A stretch of DNA of 64,000 bases from Trifolium pratense (Eukaryota > Streptophyta > Magnoliopsida > Fabales > Fabaceae): contig NW_025721047.1 in NCBI RefSeq assembly GCF_020283565.1, positions 62,001 to 126,000 of the forward strand, given 5' to 3'. The position numbers and the translations under genes were made by a program. Shown in pieces: positions 21,691 to 34,012 of this stretch (its first letter is position 1; every line of letters begins with the position of its first letter). Below the pieces are notes generated by a model. It ran no database searches, was not told the origin of the DNA, and saw only the letters and a program-made list of their open reading frames with translations.

Positions 21691-24600
21691 GAAGTTCCTT
21701 TATTGGAACATGAGGGGTTTAGGCAACCCCGAAACCAAAATTGCCTTGAAAAATTATTGTGCTACACATAAGCCAGATTATTTGTGTGGCTGAACCAATG
21801 GTGTCCATTAACCAAATACCTTCATGGTTTTGGAAAGGTATGACTTGAATACGAATAGTTCACATTAACTTGAAAAAGGTTGAAACCACTATTTATATAC
21901 ATAAGAGATGGAGCATATCTAAATAGGAATGCTATCCTGTCATAACTCCAAAAGATACTAACAAATCATACTACAATAAATAACAATATCTCAACAGTAT
22001 GCAAGCTGATCATTTTTGTGTGAATGATAGAGGAGATTATAAGGCCAATATTTGGGGTATGTGGAGCAAAAATAATGCTGCCAAAGTTGTGTTTGCGTTG
22101 GATCAATGCTTTTCCTTAGAAATACAACAATCTGATACACGAGTTTAATTGCAGCCGTGTATGCTAGCACTTCATATTTGGTGACTTTAATGCGGTGTTA
22201 GGTGCTCATGAAAAACAAAGGAAGAGATTGCCTCCCAAGATCTCTTGTGATGATTTTTTACAGTGGACAAATGCTAATCTTTTGTCTGATTTAAACACAG
22301 TTGGTGTACACTTTACGTAGTCTAATGGTAGAGTCGGTAACAACTTTGTGGCGCTGCGTTTAGACAGGGCCATTTGCAATCACGCTTGGTTGAACCATTG
22401 GCAATCAACACATTGTTGTGCACTTTACAAACATTGCTCTGATCATCATCCGTTAGTAATTAGTCTGAGCGAAACAGAAGTTCAGCATGCTATGCCGTTT
22501 CGTTTCTTCAAGGTCTGAACAAAGCATCCTGATTGTGAAGGCCTGATTAAGGAGGGTTGGAATAAACAAGTGCTTGGAAATCCTGCAGCGTGTCTTCAAT
22601 TGAAACTGAAACGTTTGAATGGTGCACTTAAAGTTTGGAACAAGAACGTATTTGGTAACGTGGATTCAAATGTTAAGCAAGCCGTGGATGAGGTTATGCA
22701 AATTCAGAACATGATTGATAGCAACGGTGTGACTGATGAGGTACAACAAATGGATTATAAGGCTCAATTGATTCTTTCGAAAGCCCTTTTGGATTAAGAC
22801 CAGTGCTGGAAGGAGAAAGCTCGGGTGCAACATTTCATGCAGGGAGATAGAAATACAACATATATTCATCGTGTGGCGAAAATAAAGGCAATAACGAAGA
22901 AAATTCATGTGATTCATAGTGAAACAGCATCATTGACTTCCGCAACAGACATTGAGAACCATATTGTGCAATACTTTCAGGGTATCTTTGCCAACAGAAT
23001 GCGTGCACTGTTAATAGCATGGTGTGTGATATTATTCCCTCGCTTGTAACGGATGTGGAGACTGAGATGTTAACCAAGGTTCCTTCCGCTGAAGAATTTA
23101 AAGCTGCAGTTTTTGATATGAATGGGGATGGCGCTCCCGGTCCGGATGGTTTTAGCGGCCATTAATTATTTCCAATGTTACTGACCTATTATTGCAACTG
23201 ATGTGGTGAATGCAGTTATGCATTTCTTCTTTACTGGTATGCTTAATAACAATGTTAATTCCAATCTGTTTGTGCTTATACAGAAGTCACCGGGCGCTGA
23301 TAGAATGGAAAACATTCGACCCATTGCTCTCGCAAATTTTCAATTTAAGATAATAACAAAACCGCCGGCGGACAGATTGGCTTTCCTTGCTCCTTCAATC
23401 ATTTCAACTCAGCAGCGAGGGTTCATTCACGGGCGCAACATTGCTGACTGGGTAATCATTGCGTCCGAGGCCATAAATGTTCTAGCTAAACGCTGCTTCG
23501 CTGGAAGTTTAGCTTTGAAAATCGACATTAAAAAGGTTTTCGACACGTTGGATTCGAATTTTCTTTTGGAGGTTTTGGATCGTTTTGGTTTCAACTCAAC
23601 TTTTTGTGGTTGGATTCGTACAATTCTTCAGTCAGCGTGATTGTCCATCCTTGTTAATGGAAAGTCTGTTGGCTATTTCGGTTGTACCCGAGGTGTCAGA
23701 CAAGGGGATCCACTCTCTCCCTTGTTATTTTGCATAGCGGAGGAAGTTGTTAGCCGAAGTTTACTGAAGGCTTTAGTGGAGGGCAGTCTTTGTCATATGT
23801 CTCTTTGCAGAGGGGTGCATATTCCATCTCACGTGCTGTATGCAGACGACATAATGATATTTTGCAAGGGCACGAAGAAAAATATCAGAGTTATGGAGAC
23901 GCCTCAGGCAAATTATTAACAAAGAAAAGAGCAAATTTTATGCAGGATCTATTTCAAATGCTCGTCAGATAGTTATTTCCAACTTACTTGGGTTCAACTC
24001 AGGCAGTATACCTTTTACATACCTTGGTTGTCCTATATTCGTGGGTAAGCCTAAGAAAATTCATTTTCAAGCTTTGGCCGATAAAATCAAAATCAAACTT
24101 GCTACTTGGAAAGGTTCTCTTCTCTCCATTATGGGTAGAGTTCAGTTGGTGCGTTCTGTGATACAATGGATGCTGATTTATTCGTTCCATATCTATCTCT
24201 GGCCTAAAAATATTTTACGGAAGTTAGACTCCATGATACACAATTTTGTTTGGAGTGGCGACATCAATACTCGGAAAATCTGCACAGTTGCATGGAAACA
24301 AGTTTGTTCTTCCTATGCCAAGGGAGGACTGGAGTTGCGTGCTCTGACAAATATGAATAACTCACTCATGCTTTTACTCTGCTAACTGATGAGTAGTAAT
24401 GAGCAATGGGCAGTGATGTGTCGCGCTCGTTACTTGCGCCAAGGCAAACCCGCGAGTTCTTTTTTTCATTCTTCTATTTGGCATGGCATCAAAGTACACT
24501 TTAATGATGTGAGAAACAATTCATGTTGGTTGATTGGTAACGGAGACAAAATCTCATATTGGAAGGACAACTGGTTAGGCTCCTCTTTAGTGGATTTACT

Positions 24601-25601
24601 CAACGTTCCTCTGTAAATTCATAAATCGCTAAATGCTTCGGTAGCGGATATGATAATTGATGGCTCTTGGATCATCCCAAGCTGCATTGCAGAGATAGAT
24701 ACTGATGTTGTTGACTGTGTTCATGGAGTCGTGCTTCCTAAAATACCTCTTGATGACAGGCTTGTCTGGACAGATGCAAAGGACGGTTTTCCTAACGTCA
24801 CAGCTGGCCTATCGATTTGTTTCTCCAATTCTGAATACAAGGAACTGGACTGATTTTCTTTGGCATGATTTTGATCCTACGTGGTTGTACTATGGTTTCC
24901 GTATGCGTTTTATGTATGGTTACTAGTGAAGCAACGCCACACCTATTCCTCCACTGTTCATTAGCTGTTGCGCTATGGAATTGGTTGGCTGAGCAGTTTC
25001 AGATTGTTTTTAATATGGATGGTATGCAGGATATCTTTCAGAGTTACAATCCGGCTTGGTGCTCTCAAGTAAAGGACCTTGCTTTAGCAGTGATAATTCA
25101 TACTTTTCACACAATTTGGATGACACGTAATAAATTACGTTTTAATAATGCCAAGGTTTCTATTCACTCCGCCAAGATAAAAATTGGCACACTAATAGCA
25201 GCTAGTTCTGCCATGACCAAGAGCTTTGCTTCTAGCGCTACTGTTGACTTGCAGGTTTTGAGTAACATTCAAGTTCCAGTGCAGCAACGTCCAAAGAAAA
25301 AATCCCTCTTGGTATTATGGAAGGCTCCTCCTATTTTTTGGACTAAGGTCAATACCGATGGTTCCTTTACTCAGACCTCTTCAGCTTGCGGAGGCATATT
25401 TTGTAATCACCATGCCAATTATTTAGGCAGTTTTGCGTCTTGTATTTATCATAGCTCGGTTCTTTATACGGAGAGCATGGAAATTGTGCTTGTAATGGAA
25501 GAAGCGGCAGCTAGAGGGTGGTGGAATATTTGGTTAGAAAGTGACTCTAAGACTGCTTTAGGTGCTTTCACTAACTTTGATATAGTGCCGTGGGATTTAT
25601 G
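21691..25601 (+). pseudogene. LINE endonuclease, reverse transcriptase and RNase H remnants
   Basis: The endonuclease begins near 21700 (FLYWNMRGLGNPETK). The RT contains DGAPGPDGF near 23130, IRPIALANFQFK near 23310, GVRQGDPLSPLLF near 23690 and the catalytic HVLYADD near 23830. A zf-RVT-like tract (ATPHLFLHCSLAVALWNWL) lies near 24930. RNase H has WTKVNTDGSF near 25340 and ESDSKTALGAF near 25540. At least eight stops or frameshifts separate these blocks. Known function: target-primed reverse transcription. This copy cannot encode it. Confidence 0.85.
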
Positions 25602-25761
25602 AAATCGTTGGAGCAACTGTTTTACCTTGGGTCTCAATGCAAAGTACTCCCATATTTTTCGGGAAGGTAATACATGAGCATATAGGCTTGATAGTGCAGG
25701 GCATGCTGTTACTACTTTTACATGGTGGGTGTCTCTTCTGTCATGTATCAGAGATGAGTTT

Positions 25762-25869
25762 CTTCGTGATAAGCTCGGGTTACCTAGTTACAGAATTATG
25801 TAGTTTACTTTGATTGTCTTTATTCGTGATAAGCTCGGGTTACCTAGTTATAGAATTATGTAGTTTACC
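25762..25869. repeat. Tandem duplication at the LINE 3' end
   Basis: TTCGTGATAAGCTCGGGTTA followed by CCTAGTTA.AGAATTATGTAG occurs twice, about 59 bp apart. The first copy contains the RNase H stop region. Confidence 0.85.
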
Positions 25870-25870
25870 C

Positions 25871-26734
25871 ACTTTCATATAGGCAGCATTATGCTCTCTA
25901 AGAATCATAAAGAAAGTCCCAGACTTGGCAGAAAATTTTGTAAATCCTGCTGCTGCCTTACTGAGGGAGAAGCAATGGAATTTTGATCACTAGGGTTCAG
26001 CTTTGTACAGAGCTATGTAAAATCAGCTCAGAAGCTCTTGAACTTATTAGAAAGGTGCTTTCCTGCTTTCTTATAATTATTGTCTCTGACATAGTGTATT
26101 TTGTAGCATGTACTCGTGGTATGAACCGACGTAGTCTTATCCACTATAGACTCTGCCTGATAAAATCATCATTTGCTGCAATATCTAAAAACATATATGT
26201 AGTCTTGTTGCTATTACAAAATTTAACCGTGTTGTAGTTAACATTACGATGTTTGTAAAGTCACCTTTTAATATATATATTTTCTTTCTTATAACACCCT
26301 TTATCATTTATGATCTTATTTTGCCTATTTCTCTGCAATAAATTGTTAAGGGTATTATTACTAAACTATACTTTATGTTGCACTGAACTTCGAAAAATAC
26401 AAATAATTAGGAATAATTCTAGAAAAGAGACAAGTAAAATGAAACGGAGGGAGTATGTTCTTGTGTAAAGGCGCATAAAACATATCTGCAAGTGGATTTG
26501 ACTGTGGTCAGCTTTAGTTGTAATAAAAAACTGAAACATTATTGTAGAAATGCACAGAAGGTTTGGTGAGAACTCTAAAGGATCTAATTAACAAACAGTC
26601 CTTATTCACCAGAGGATGATATTGCTGGCATTACAGACCCTTTTCTCCATATCAATACACTATCTGATGCACTCTTCATTATGGCAAATTTTATGTGATC
26701 TACTAACCTAAAAACTTCGGCCCACACTCTATTA
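25871..26734. other. Spacer between the two LINEs
   Basis: Near 25920-25985 a frame reads VPDLAENFVNPAAALLREK, exon-like but unidentified. A plant-MITE-like ACGGAGGGAGTA end lies near 26443, without a partner end that I can support. Confidence 0.3.
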
Positions 26735-28590
26735 GTGCGCCTTCGTATAAATTTTATCCAATAATGAAGAGTCTGTCAATAGAGAGAGTATGCTAAAATG
26801 TATGGATTTTAGCTCAAGTGGGTTGATCTTTGCATGCGCATGTACAGCGTTGCATATTTTCCGAGTGTTGACATCACCACTCCAAACAAAATTATCCACC
26901 TGTCTAGCTTCTGCAGGATATATGTTGGCCACAAATAAATATGAAACGAGTAAATGAGCATACCATGTATAACCAAACGAACTAATTGCACCCTACCCAT
27001 GATAGATAACAGTGAACCTTTCCAAGTTGCCAGTTTCGTTTTAATTCTATCCGTCAAGGCTTGAAAGTGGACGGCTTTAGGCTTCCCCACAAATATTGGA
27101 CATCCTAAATAATTAAAAGGAATACTGCCATCAGTAAAACCAAGTAATGATGCAATGCTCACCAGACGCGTGTTGGAAATTGAACCCTCATAAAATTTAC
27201 TCTTTGCTTTGTTTACTATTTGGCCAGATACTGCCCCATATTCGTTGAAAATCTGCATTACCTCACGAATGTTCCTCTTGGACCCTTGACAGAATATCAA
27301 GATATCATCGGCATACAATACATGTGACGGGATAACCACTCCTCTGCAGAACCTCATGGGATTAATGCTGCCAGCGCTATATGCAGTAGACAAGCTGCGA
27401 CTAAGAACTTCTTCTGCTAGATAAAATAGCAGAGGGGAAAGAGGATCGCCTTGACGCACACCTCTGATGCAACTGAAGTAGCCAATGGCTTTACCACTAC
27501 TAAGAATCGATAACTTGGCGGAGTACAAGATATCAACAATCCAGTTGCAGAAAGTCGCATGAAAATCGAACTGTTTCAGAACCTGAAGTAAAAAACTCAA
27601 GTCTAGTGTGTCGAAAGCCTTTTTGATGTCAATTTTCATTACAATATTGCCAGCAAAACACTTCTTAGAAAGCACATTGATTGCTTCTGAAGTTATAATA
27701 ACAGTCCGCTATATTCCGCTCCGGTATGAAACCCCTTTGAATTAGTTATAACCTTGAATTGGAAATTTGCGAGAGCAATTGGGCGAAATTCTTCAACTTT
27801 ATCCGCACCTGGTGTTTTCAGGATAAGAATCATAAGATTGGCATTGAGGTTGCTATTAAGCTTACCCGAGGTGAAAAAATATTGTACCAACTGAATAACG
27901 TCAAGCACTACCACCTCCCAAAAGAATTGGTAGAAATGTCCGCCAAAACCATCCGGACCCGGCGCACCATCACTATTCATTGCAAAAACTTCTGCTTTAA
28001 TCTCCTCATTCGAAGGAACCTTTGTAAGCATAACATTATCTTCATTTGTGACCAGCTGCGGAATAATATCTCGAACAATAGAAATGACCGTACAATGACT
28101 TGTGCTGCAGAATATGGACTAAAAATATTGAAGAATATGTTGTTCAATATCAGAGATGTTGGACAAAATTCCGGTATCACAATTAATCACATGGATTTGC
28201 TTTATCACAGCCATGATCTTTGTCGCTCGCTGATAATAAGAAGTATTCCGGTCACCTTGCATGAAATGCTAAAAACTGGTCTTGATTAAGCAAAGCATTT
28301 GTGAGAATCAATTGAGCCTTATAATCCAACTGTTGTAACTCCTCTGTAAGGCCACTCTGATTAATCAAGATCTGCAACCTTACTACTTCATCTGTCGCTA
28401 GTTACAGGTGTCGATATTACCAAACACCGTTTTGTTCCGAGTTTTAAGAGCTGATTTCAGCCTTTTAAGCTTCAGCTGCAGTCGCACCATGGGATTACCA
28501 ATCACTGGTTGCCACCAAATTTCCTTTACAACTCTTGAACAATCATCATGCCTGGTCCAGGCTTTAAAGAAACGAAATGACATGGCGTGA
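26735..28590 (-). mobile_element. Second LINE fragment of the same family, inverted
   Basis: Read on the minus strand from 28590: MSFRFFKAWTRHDDCSRVV (end of the endonuclease), DGAPGPDGFGGHFYQFFW, FRPIALANFQFKVIT, AFDTLDLSFLLQVLKQF, GVRQGDPLSPLLFYLAEEV and the catalytic HVLYADD, then NYLGCPIFVGKPKAVHFQAL. It lacks ORF1, most of the endonuclease, zf-RVT and RNase H. Several stops interrupt it, although an RT stretch of 288 codons remains open (27675-26809). It is closely similar to the LINE at 20500-25870. Confidence 0.85.
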
Positions 28591-29431
28591 AAAGAATTTG
28601 ACCTCTCTTGGCTCCCAAGTAGTGATGATTTGAAATTTGATAAAAAAAAGTGAAAGTGAAACTGTGGTTAATGGTTGAGATGTGAAGCTTGCCCCTACCT
28701 CCCAAAGAGTCAATTGCCAATAAGAGGGTCAATATAGTTCAACTTCAACATTATACTCATAAAAGTAGTTCATAAGACATGCACAAATAGTGATTACTAG
28801 TAGTTATGGACTACTATTAAATGCATTCCACAACATGCAAGTCCTAATGCAAGAGCTGACTTTGGATCTTCCTACAAACCAATTTCCACCACATAATCTT
28901 GATTCTATCAATAAACACGCCAAAATCCATCACTTGATTAGGAGAAATAACTACTTCCTCTTTCCCAAATTGAATGAGCTAGTTGACTCTAACACACGTA
29001 TGCTAATGTATAATTTTGACGATTAATATCTTTAATTGTATAATAGTAAAAATTATAAAAAGTTGATATTTTGAAAATACTTATCGAGACGAATCTAACA
29101 ACATCTTATATGCTAATATTTATTTTTACTTATTAATAGAAAAACATGGTCAAAACAATGTGTGAATAGTGTATAACAGTCAACTGACTCATTCAATTTG
29201 GGACGAAGGAAGTACATTTATTGTTCAACTAGTATTAGATTGACCACTACTACACCTTATGAAAGTTTTTCTTTTATTTTCAATTTTTTTGATAAGAAAC
29301 AAAATTAGGTTCTTAGTTTTTAAGTTTGACCCATATTTTTAGATTGGTCCTTTAATTTAGGTTGTTTTTTCCTCCCAAATTAGTCATTTATATTACATTC
29401 GATTGGCATGTCATCTTTTACGTTATATAAA
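28591..29431. other. Intergenic, no gene seen
   Basis: No coding frame or bounded repeat is supported between the LINE fragment and the Helitron-like 3' end. Confidence 0.4.
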
Positions 29432-30927
29432 CTAGTCACCGCCCCGTGCGATGCACGGGTTTGAAAGAACGTCATATACATAACAATCATGGTTGTTGTC
29501 AATCATGGATGCTATGAGCCAAATGAAGTTAGTCATAAGCATATAAAAATTAATCAAATTGGTTCATTTGGCGGAACACCAAATTTATTTCAATCATGAA
29601 TGCTGTCAATTAAGTGGGTTAAGCATAATATATCATCGCAAATATAGGATGTTTTAAATTAAAGGCATCATATAATTTAATCTTAATTAAGTGGGTTAAA
29701 CATAATTGATCATTGCAAACATAAATGCAGACCATATGCTCACTTCAAGAGAATCATCACACCGAATTTTATAATGGAACTTTCTATGACCCATGACATT
29801 TATAGAAAGAAGATTACTACTATTTGAGAATAGATAGAAGTGCTATGGGACATAGGAGTGCTATTTTTTTTTTTTATATCAAACACCACAAATATTTCCC
29901 CATACTATAATACTCTGCAATTCAAGTGCAAAAAAAAAACCATAAGATAAAATATAATCAAATACCAATCAATTTTCCGTTAAGAAAAAGTCAATTACTT
30001 CAACACTCAACATGTCAAAATTATCTTCTTCTAACCCTTTATTTATTTAAGAGGAGATGAATAGAAAAGAAAATTAGAAGAGTGGTGCATTTAATCAATG
30101 AGAAAATATGTGTGTATTAGTGAAGGAGTTATTCAAAAATATAGGATTGGATGCTCAAGACTTCCTAAAAAGTATCAATGATGATGTAGTCATCCCTATA
30201 AAATAGTAGTAACCATACATACCTATCCCTCCTCCCCTAAAAAGTAGCAATTATGATTCCCCAACATGAGTTCCAAATTTATATGCACAAGTAAAAAATG
30301 AATAAAAAGTTGCTTACAGAAAAAAAAATAAGAAGGGGTTTAGTTGCTTAATTAGTGTGTTTCTAATTGGAATTGAATATCCACGTGCTGATTCAATGTC
30401 TGATGATATATGCTTCCTGCCAAATATAACAATTGCGCTTAATTAACATCATACATGTATAGCTTGCATCTGATTCTCTTATTGACTAAAATGTTAATAG
30501 CTAATAAAATATTGCATGCTCGGACACAATTCAAGAAACAAACCTTTGAATCAGCAGACAAAAATAGAAACCATTCCACCTTAGCTGCAAGTTCCTCATT
30601 CTCAATTCCAAAACATGATCAATTTTGAACTGAAGTAAAAATTCATTGTTAGTAAAGTCTAAACTCAACTGCAATATAAAAGTTGAATTAAATGCTACGG
30701 AAACGTTTACATGTAGTTGAGAATAAATGAATAATCAACACAAATCACATAGATTTTTAATAAATACGATTTATTGGATAGAAGAAAAGAAAACTGTTGA
30801 TGAAAATTGAGAGAGTAAGAAAGGAAGTGATAGACAAAAATGGAGAAGAGATGAATCCTTACTTTAGAACCATGGCTGCCATGACATATTCTTAAAGATT
30901 AGTTTCAACTTTCAACTTAGTACTACC

Positions 30928-31396
30928 TGCAAGCAACAACGACAGCATTACAAACCTGTTGCAACTCATAATCAGCACAAATGACACTAAAATCATTTAA
31001 GACAAAGCTTGTTATGTTTTTTCCCTTTCAAATAAACTAATCCTAAATAATTCTAAACCGTCATTGTAAAAAATAGCAGTCCGACAAAAAACACTTACAA
31101 CTATCCGTTGTTGGTTGATCCCACCATTTGCAGTAACCAAAATGTATCCATTACTTCCCTCTATTGAAGTAGTACAATAGAAGAGAGCAAACTGTGAGTA
31201 CTCATAATGGACCAATCAGCCTTTCTTTATTTGTAATTGTAGTTATGCACAGACATGAATCATGATAATAATCGTCAAATTTCAAAGTTCAGACACACAT
31301 ACCATTAGGCTCCCAACTTCGCTGATCAGAACATGGTGTCCAAGAAGAAGCAGGGACCAAAGGTTCCTGCCACAAATCTTTTGGTTCACATTTGTT
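30928..31396 (-). pseudogene. O-fucosyltransferase family (DUF246) gene fragment
   Basis: Three exons with GT-AG borders: 31396-31303 (NKCEPKDLWQEPLVPASSW and TPCSDQRSWEPN), 31160-31099 (EGSNGYILVTANGGINQQR) and about 30955-30928 (VCNAVVVA). The NGYILVTANGG.NQQR...VCNAV series is the conserved N-terminal part of plant O-fucosyltransferase-like proteins, which are Golgi type II enzymes. Exon phases join correctly. The signal anchor and most of the catalytic domain are missing, so no functional enzyme can be made. Further exon-like pieces near 30543-30605 are unidentified. Confidence 0.78.
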
Positions 31397-31770
31397 CTGC
31401 ACCATTACACAAAACACAGTTACTGAAAATCGAAAATTGTGCAATGGCAAACAATTGAAAATGGTTTGGATTTCGCGAAATTGGTGAGTTGGAATTGAAC
31501 AATAGAATACAAATTTTCAATTTCTAAAGCCCCCAAATAAGATACACTGTATCATTAAAGAACCAATCATAGTGCTGCATATAGTATAACATGTTAAAAT
31601 TGAAAACAATTTAAAGTGAAATAGAAAGGAGTAATCAGTATCCCATCTAACAGTTCCTTTCCAATTTTCATCAGTGGCAAATCTAACAATCTATCAAACT
31701 CCACAATAAAAAAAAAAAAAAATCTAAATTTCAATCTATATCTACAGGCCATTTATTCATACCATTCAAC

Positions 31771-32065
31771 CCGCCAACAAATAAGTCCCCGAGTCAGCAA
31801 TGGCCGCACATCCATCAGCACAATATCCTAAATGACAATAAGAAAACGTCAAACCAGTGGATTTACCATCAATAATTACACCTCCCATATCAAACTGAAA
31901 AGAAAAACAAAAAAAAAAGGTTACGAAAAAGAATACTATACGTGGAAAAAATTATATGTAGTAATTAACATGCCAATATCCTTTTCTTGTCACAGGCACA
32001 TAAAAGTGATTTCCCTTATAGTGATCAAAATCCGGCGCCAAGTGAAGATACGGTCTCGGATCCTT
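31771..32065 (-). pseudogene. Plant aspartic protease (phytepsin-type) gene fragment
   Basis: Three exon pieces in order: about 32065-31970 (PDFDHYKGNHFYVPVTRKG then YWH), 31894-31855 ([13 protein letters not shown]) and 31827-31771 ([19 protein letters not shown]). The last contains the second catalytic D-S-G of vacuolar aspartic proteases. The second intron keeps GT-AG borders and codon phase; the first is bordered by GTTAAT and a CAG. The first catalytic Asp, the plant-specific insert and both termini are absent. It sits between the eIF2B-beta and O-fucosyltransferase fragments on the same strand. Confidence 0.82.
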
Positions 32066-32637
32066 AGAACTAAGTATCATTGTTGGACCACCAATCCAGT
32101 TCCTCTCCATCTCACTTTCTTTCTTATGTGGGATCTTACAGTTTTATCAATCTTTGTGATTTCAGTCCAATCCTCACTACTATTAAAATAATATAGAAAA
32201 CACAAAAACACAGCACCAAACTTTTAAAATAGACACAGTTACTTATCTAATTGTTAAAAAAAACAATGACAGTTTAGTTTATGATTAAGAAATTTAACCA
32301 TCTAGAAATAGTTGTATGTTCAACATATGGCATAGTATAGAATACTCTACTCAAGAAGCTTTCAATCACCCATGTGGAGAATTCTTGGGTATTGAAATAA
32401 TTTATCAATGTCTATTTAGCCAATAGTAAGAAATCTTAGCATTGGCCACAAAATAAATAGAATGACTCTTAAAAAAATTGGCAAGTAAATATGTACAAAT
32501 ATCCATATAAGCCTTTCAGAGCCACTGACCAACCTTGCCTATGGTGAGCAGATGTAAAATGTTTTCAAACATAGCAAGCACTCAAACAGGCAAAAGATAA
32601 ACACACACATCTTAGAGTATATAAAGGTAAAACTAAC

Positions 32638-33596
32638 TTTTGATGAATGTGCTCTACTGCTTGTTCAGCTATTTGTTCATAGCAAGTAGATATGTCTTGA
32701 ATTAGTTCATTAACTGCTTCAATGACATCATGCTTCAACTTCAGACCTCTTGAACCCTTATCAACAGCTGAAACAAAGAAAAACAAAAGTCAAACTCAAA
32801 ATGACAAAAGCAATTGAATATCAGAACTGAAAAAATACGATGCTCGCTCCCACCAAGTGGAGTTTGGGAAGCGTAGATGTTTGCAATCTTGCCCCCACAG
32901 GCAGAGAGGTTGTGTCCAACATTTGAACTTGTGACCTCGAAGTCGCAAGGTAGCAGCATTCCATTGTGCAAAGGCTTGCCATAAGCAAGCAGGAATTGAT
33001 AATAAACAATAATCACAGTGTTCAACAACTAATGTATATAGTAACGTCAATGAGGCATTTCAATGATTTAAAAAAGCGAGGAAACTTATTATATATAAGC
33101 ATTAATTATATCCAAAAAAAGTATCTATATTAAAAACAAAACATGTGTCTAATTATGAATTTTTGCAAGCAAAAGCTGAAATAAAAAGCAGAAGTAGTTT
33201 TTTTTATTAACTGCATATCAGTATAAATACAAGCAAGATTCCCTTCAGATCAAGTTGGAAGGAAAAGAAAAGAAAAATATAACATGGTAAACAATACTCA
33301 TATCTACTTTTCCCTTCAGAATCACCCCCTGAAGAAGATGTGTGTGGAATGGCGGATGAAATAGGTGCATCCTCTAGAAGAGTTTGCAATGATGGTGGGC
33401 GCAAGGTGCTTCTTGCAGCAGCTGCAACAGCGGCAGCAGATAAAACAGGATAATCATCTCGCTCCACATCATCTTCATCATCACTTACAGCTGATAGCTC
33501 CAAACCAGCTATAGCAGCTGTGGCAAGGGAAAGATCTTCCTCCCTTATAATGTGCAAAACACGCCTTGCAATATTCCCCAATCCCCACAGCAAGCT
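32638..33596 (-). pseudogene. eIF2B beta subunit gene fragment, frameshifted
   Basis: Exon 33596-33308 encodes RRVLHIIREEDLSLATAAI, DDYPVLSAAAVAAAARSTL and RPPSLQTLLEDAPISSAIPH. Exon 32767-32638 encodes LKLKHDVIEAVNELIQDIS and EQIAEQAVEHIHQ. These match the N-terminal half of the translation initiation factor eIF2B beta subunit, part of the eIF2 nucleotide-exchange complex. The splice phases agree with the family. Near the start of the first exon, CTTGCTGTGGGG is followed by an extra ATTGGGG relative to the expected frame, a 7-base shift. The catalytic C-terminal half is absent. Confidence 0.85.
32836..33000 (-). mobile_element. SINE-like sequence in the eIF2B-beta fragment intron
   Basis: On the minus strand, GACTTCGAGGTCACAAGTTC followed by AAATG resembles a degenerate pol III B-box region of legume SINEs, with GCAAAGGCTTGCC-like sequence upstream. 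Ends and target duplication are not clear. Confidence 0.35.
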
Positions 33597-33922
33597 CTGC
33601 AATCACATACATAACACTTTATGATAGCCAAACAATAAATCAACCTCTATTATCCACAAATCACAGTAATTACACAACCATGATAGATAAAAATTACATT
33701 TTATGATAAGCTTCTGAAATTTACTATTAATTAAAGTGTGGCTTGATAAATTTAACCATATAAATAGTTAAATCAAATTATGTGGGATCTTACAATTTGA
33801 TATTTGTTTGGGTCTGCAAAAAATGAATCTAAGCTCTGAAATTCACTATTAATTACACATACGATGAAACAAAAGCTGCAAATTTTTTTTTTTAAAAAAA
33901 CACTTTGAAGAGAAAAACGAAC

Positions 33923-34002
33923 CTTCTTCTGCTTGCCACCACCAGATTTGGCTAGCTTGGAGGAAGATGGAGTTCTGGAGGAGCCTTATCCTTCCATGGA
34001 GT
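33923..34002 (-). pseudogene. 40S ribosomal protein S25 gene fragment (second exon start)
   Basis: After TTTTTGCAG the sequence encodes TPWKDKAPP in one frame and TPSSSKLAKSGGGKQKK in another, which together match the RPS25 N-terminus (KDKAPP...KPAKSGGGKQKK). A single frame change separates them. The intron directly after the start Met and the donor after KQKK fit plant RPS25 genes. The rest of the gene is missing. A hAT element (34013-34973) lies in the intron just upstream of the acceptor. Confidence 0.75.
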
Positions 34003-34012
34003 CTGCAAAAAT

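Larger units (their letters stand above)
20500..25870 (+). mobile_element. Decayed L1-type LINE retrotransposon
   Basis: In order along the plus strand: a DUF4283-like domain, a CCHC zinc knuckle, an apurinic endonuclease, reverse transcriptase, a zf-RVT-like segment and RNase H. This is the plant L1 layout. Many in-frame stops and frameshifts break it, so it is immobile. A short stretch at about 21840-22000 interrupts the endonuclease. The 5' and 3' ends are approximate because no target duplication or A tail was located. Confidence 0.88.

Noticed and set aside
25920..25985. Exon-like frame VPDLAENFVNPAAALLREK after the LINE
   Set aside because: Plausible coding composition but unidentified and isolated; too little to call.
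26380..26455. ACGGAGGGAGTA motif as a Stowaway or Tourist-type MITE end
   Set aside because: No matching inverted end or TA/TAA duplication could be found nearby.
27759..28289. Plus-strand frame of 176 codons
   Set aside because: Antisense to the minus-strand LINE RT; the RT motifs explain the sequence.
32741..33050. Several overlapping minus-strand frames of 62-95 codons
   Set aside because: They lie in the intron of the eIF2B-beta fragment, across a SINE-like stretch; none has family motifs apart from the short true exon.
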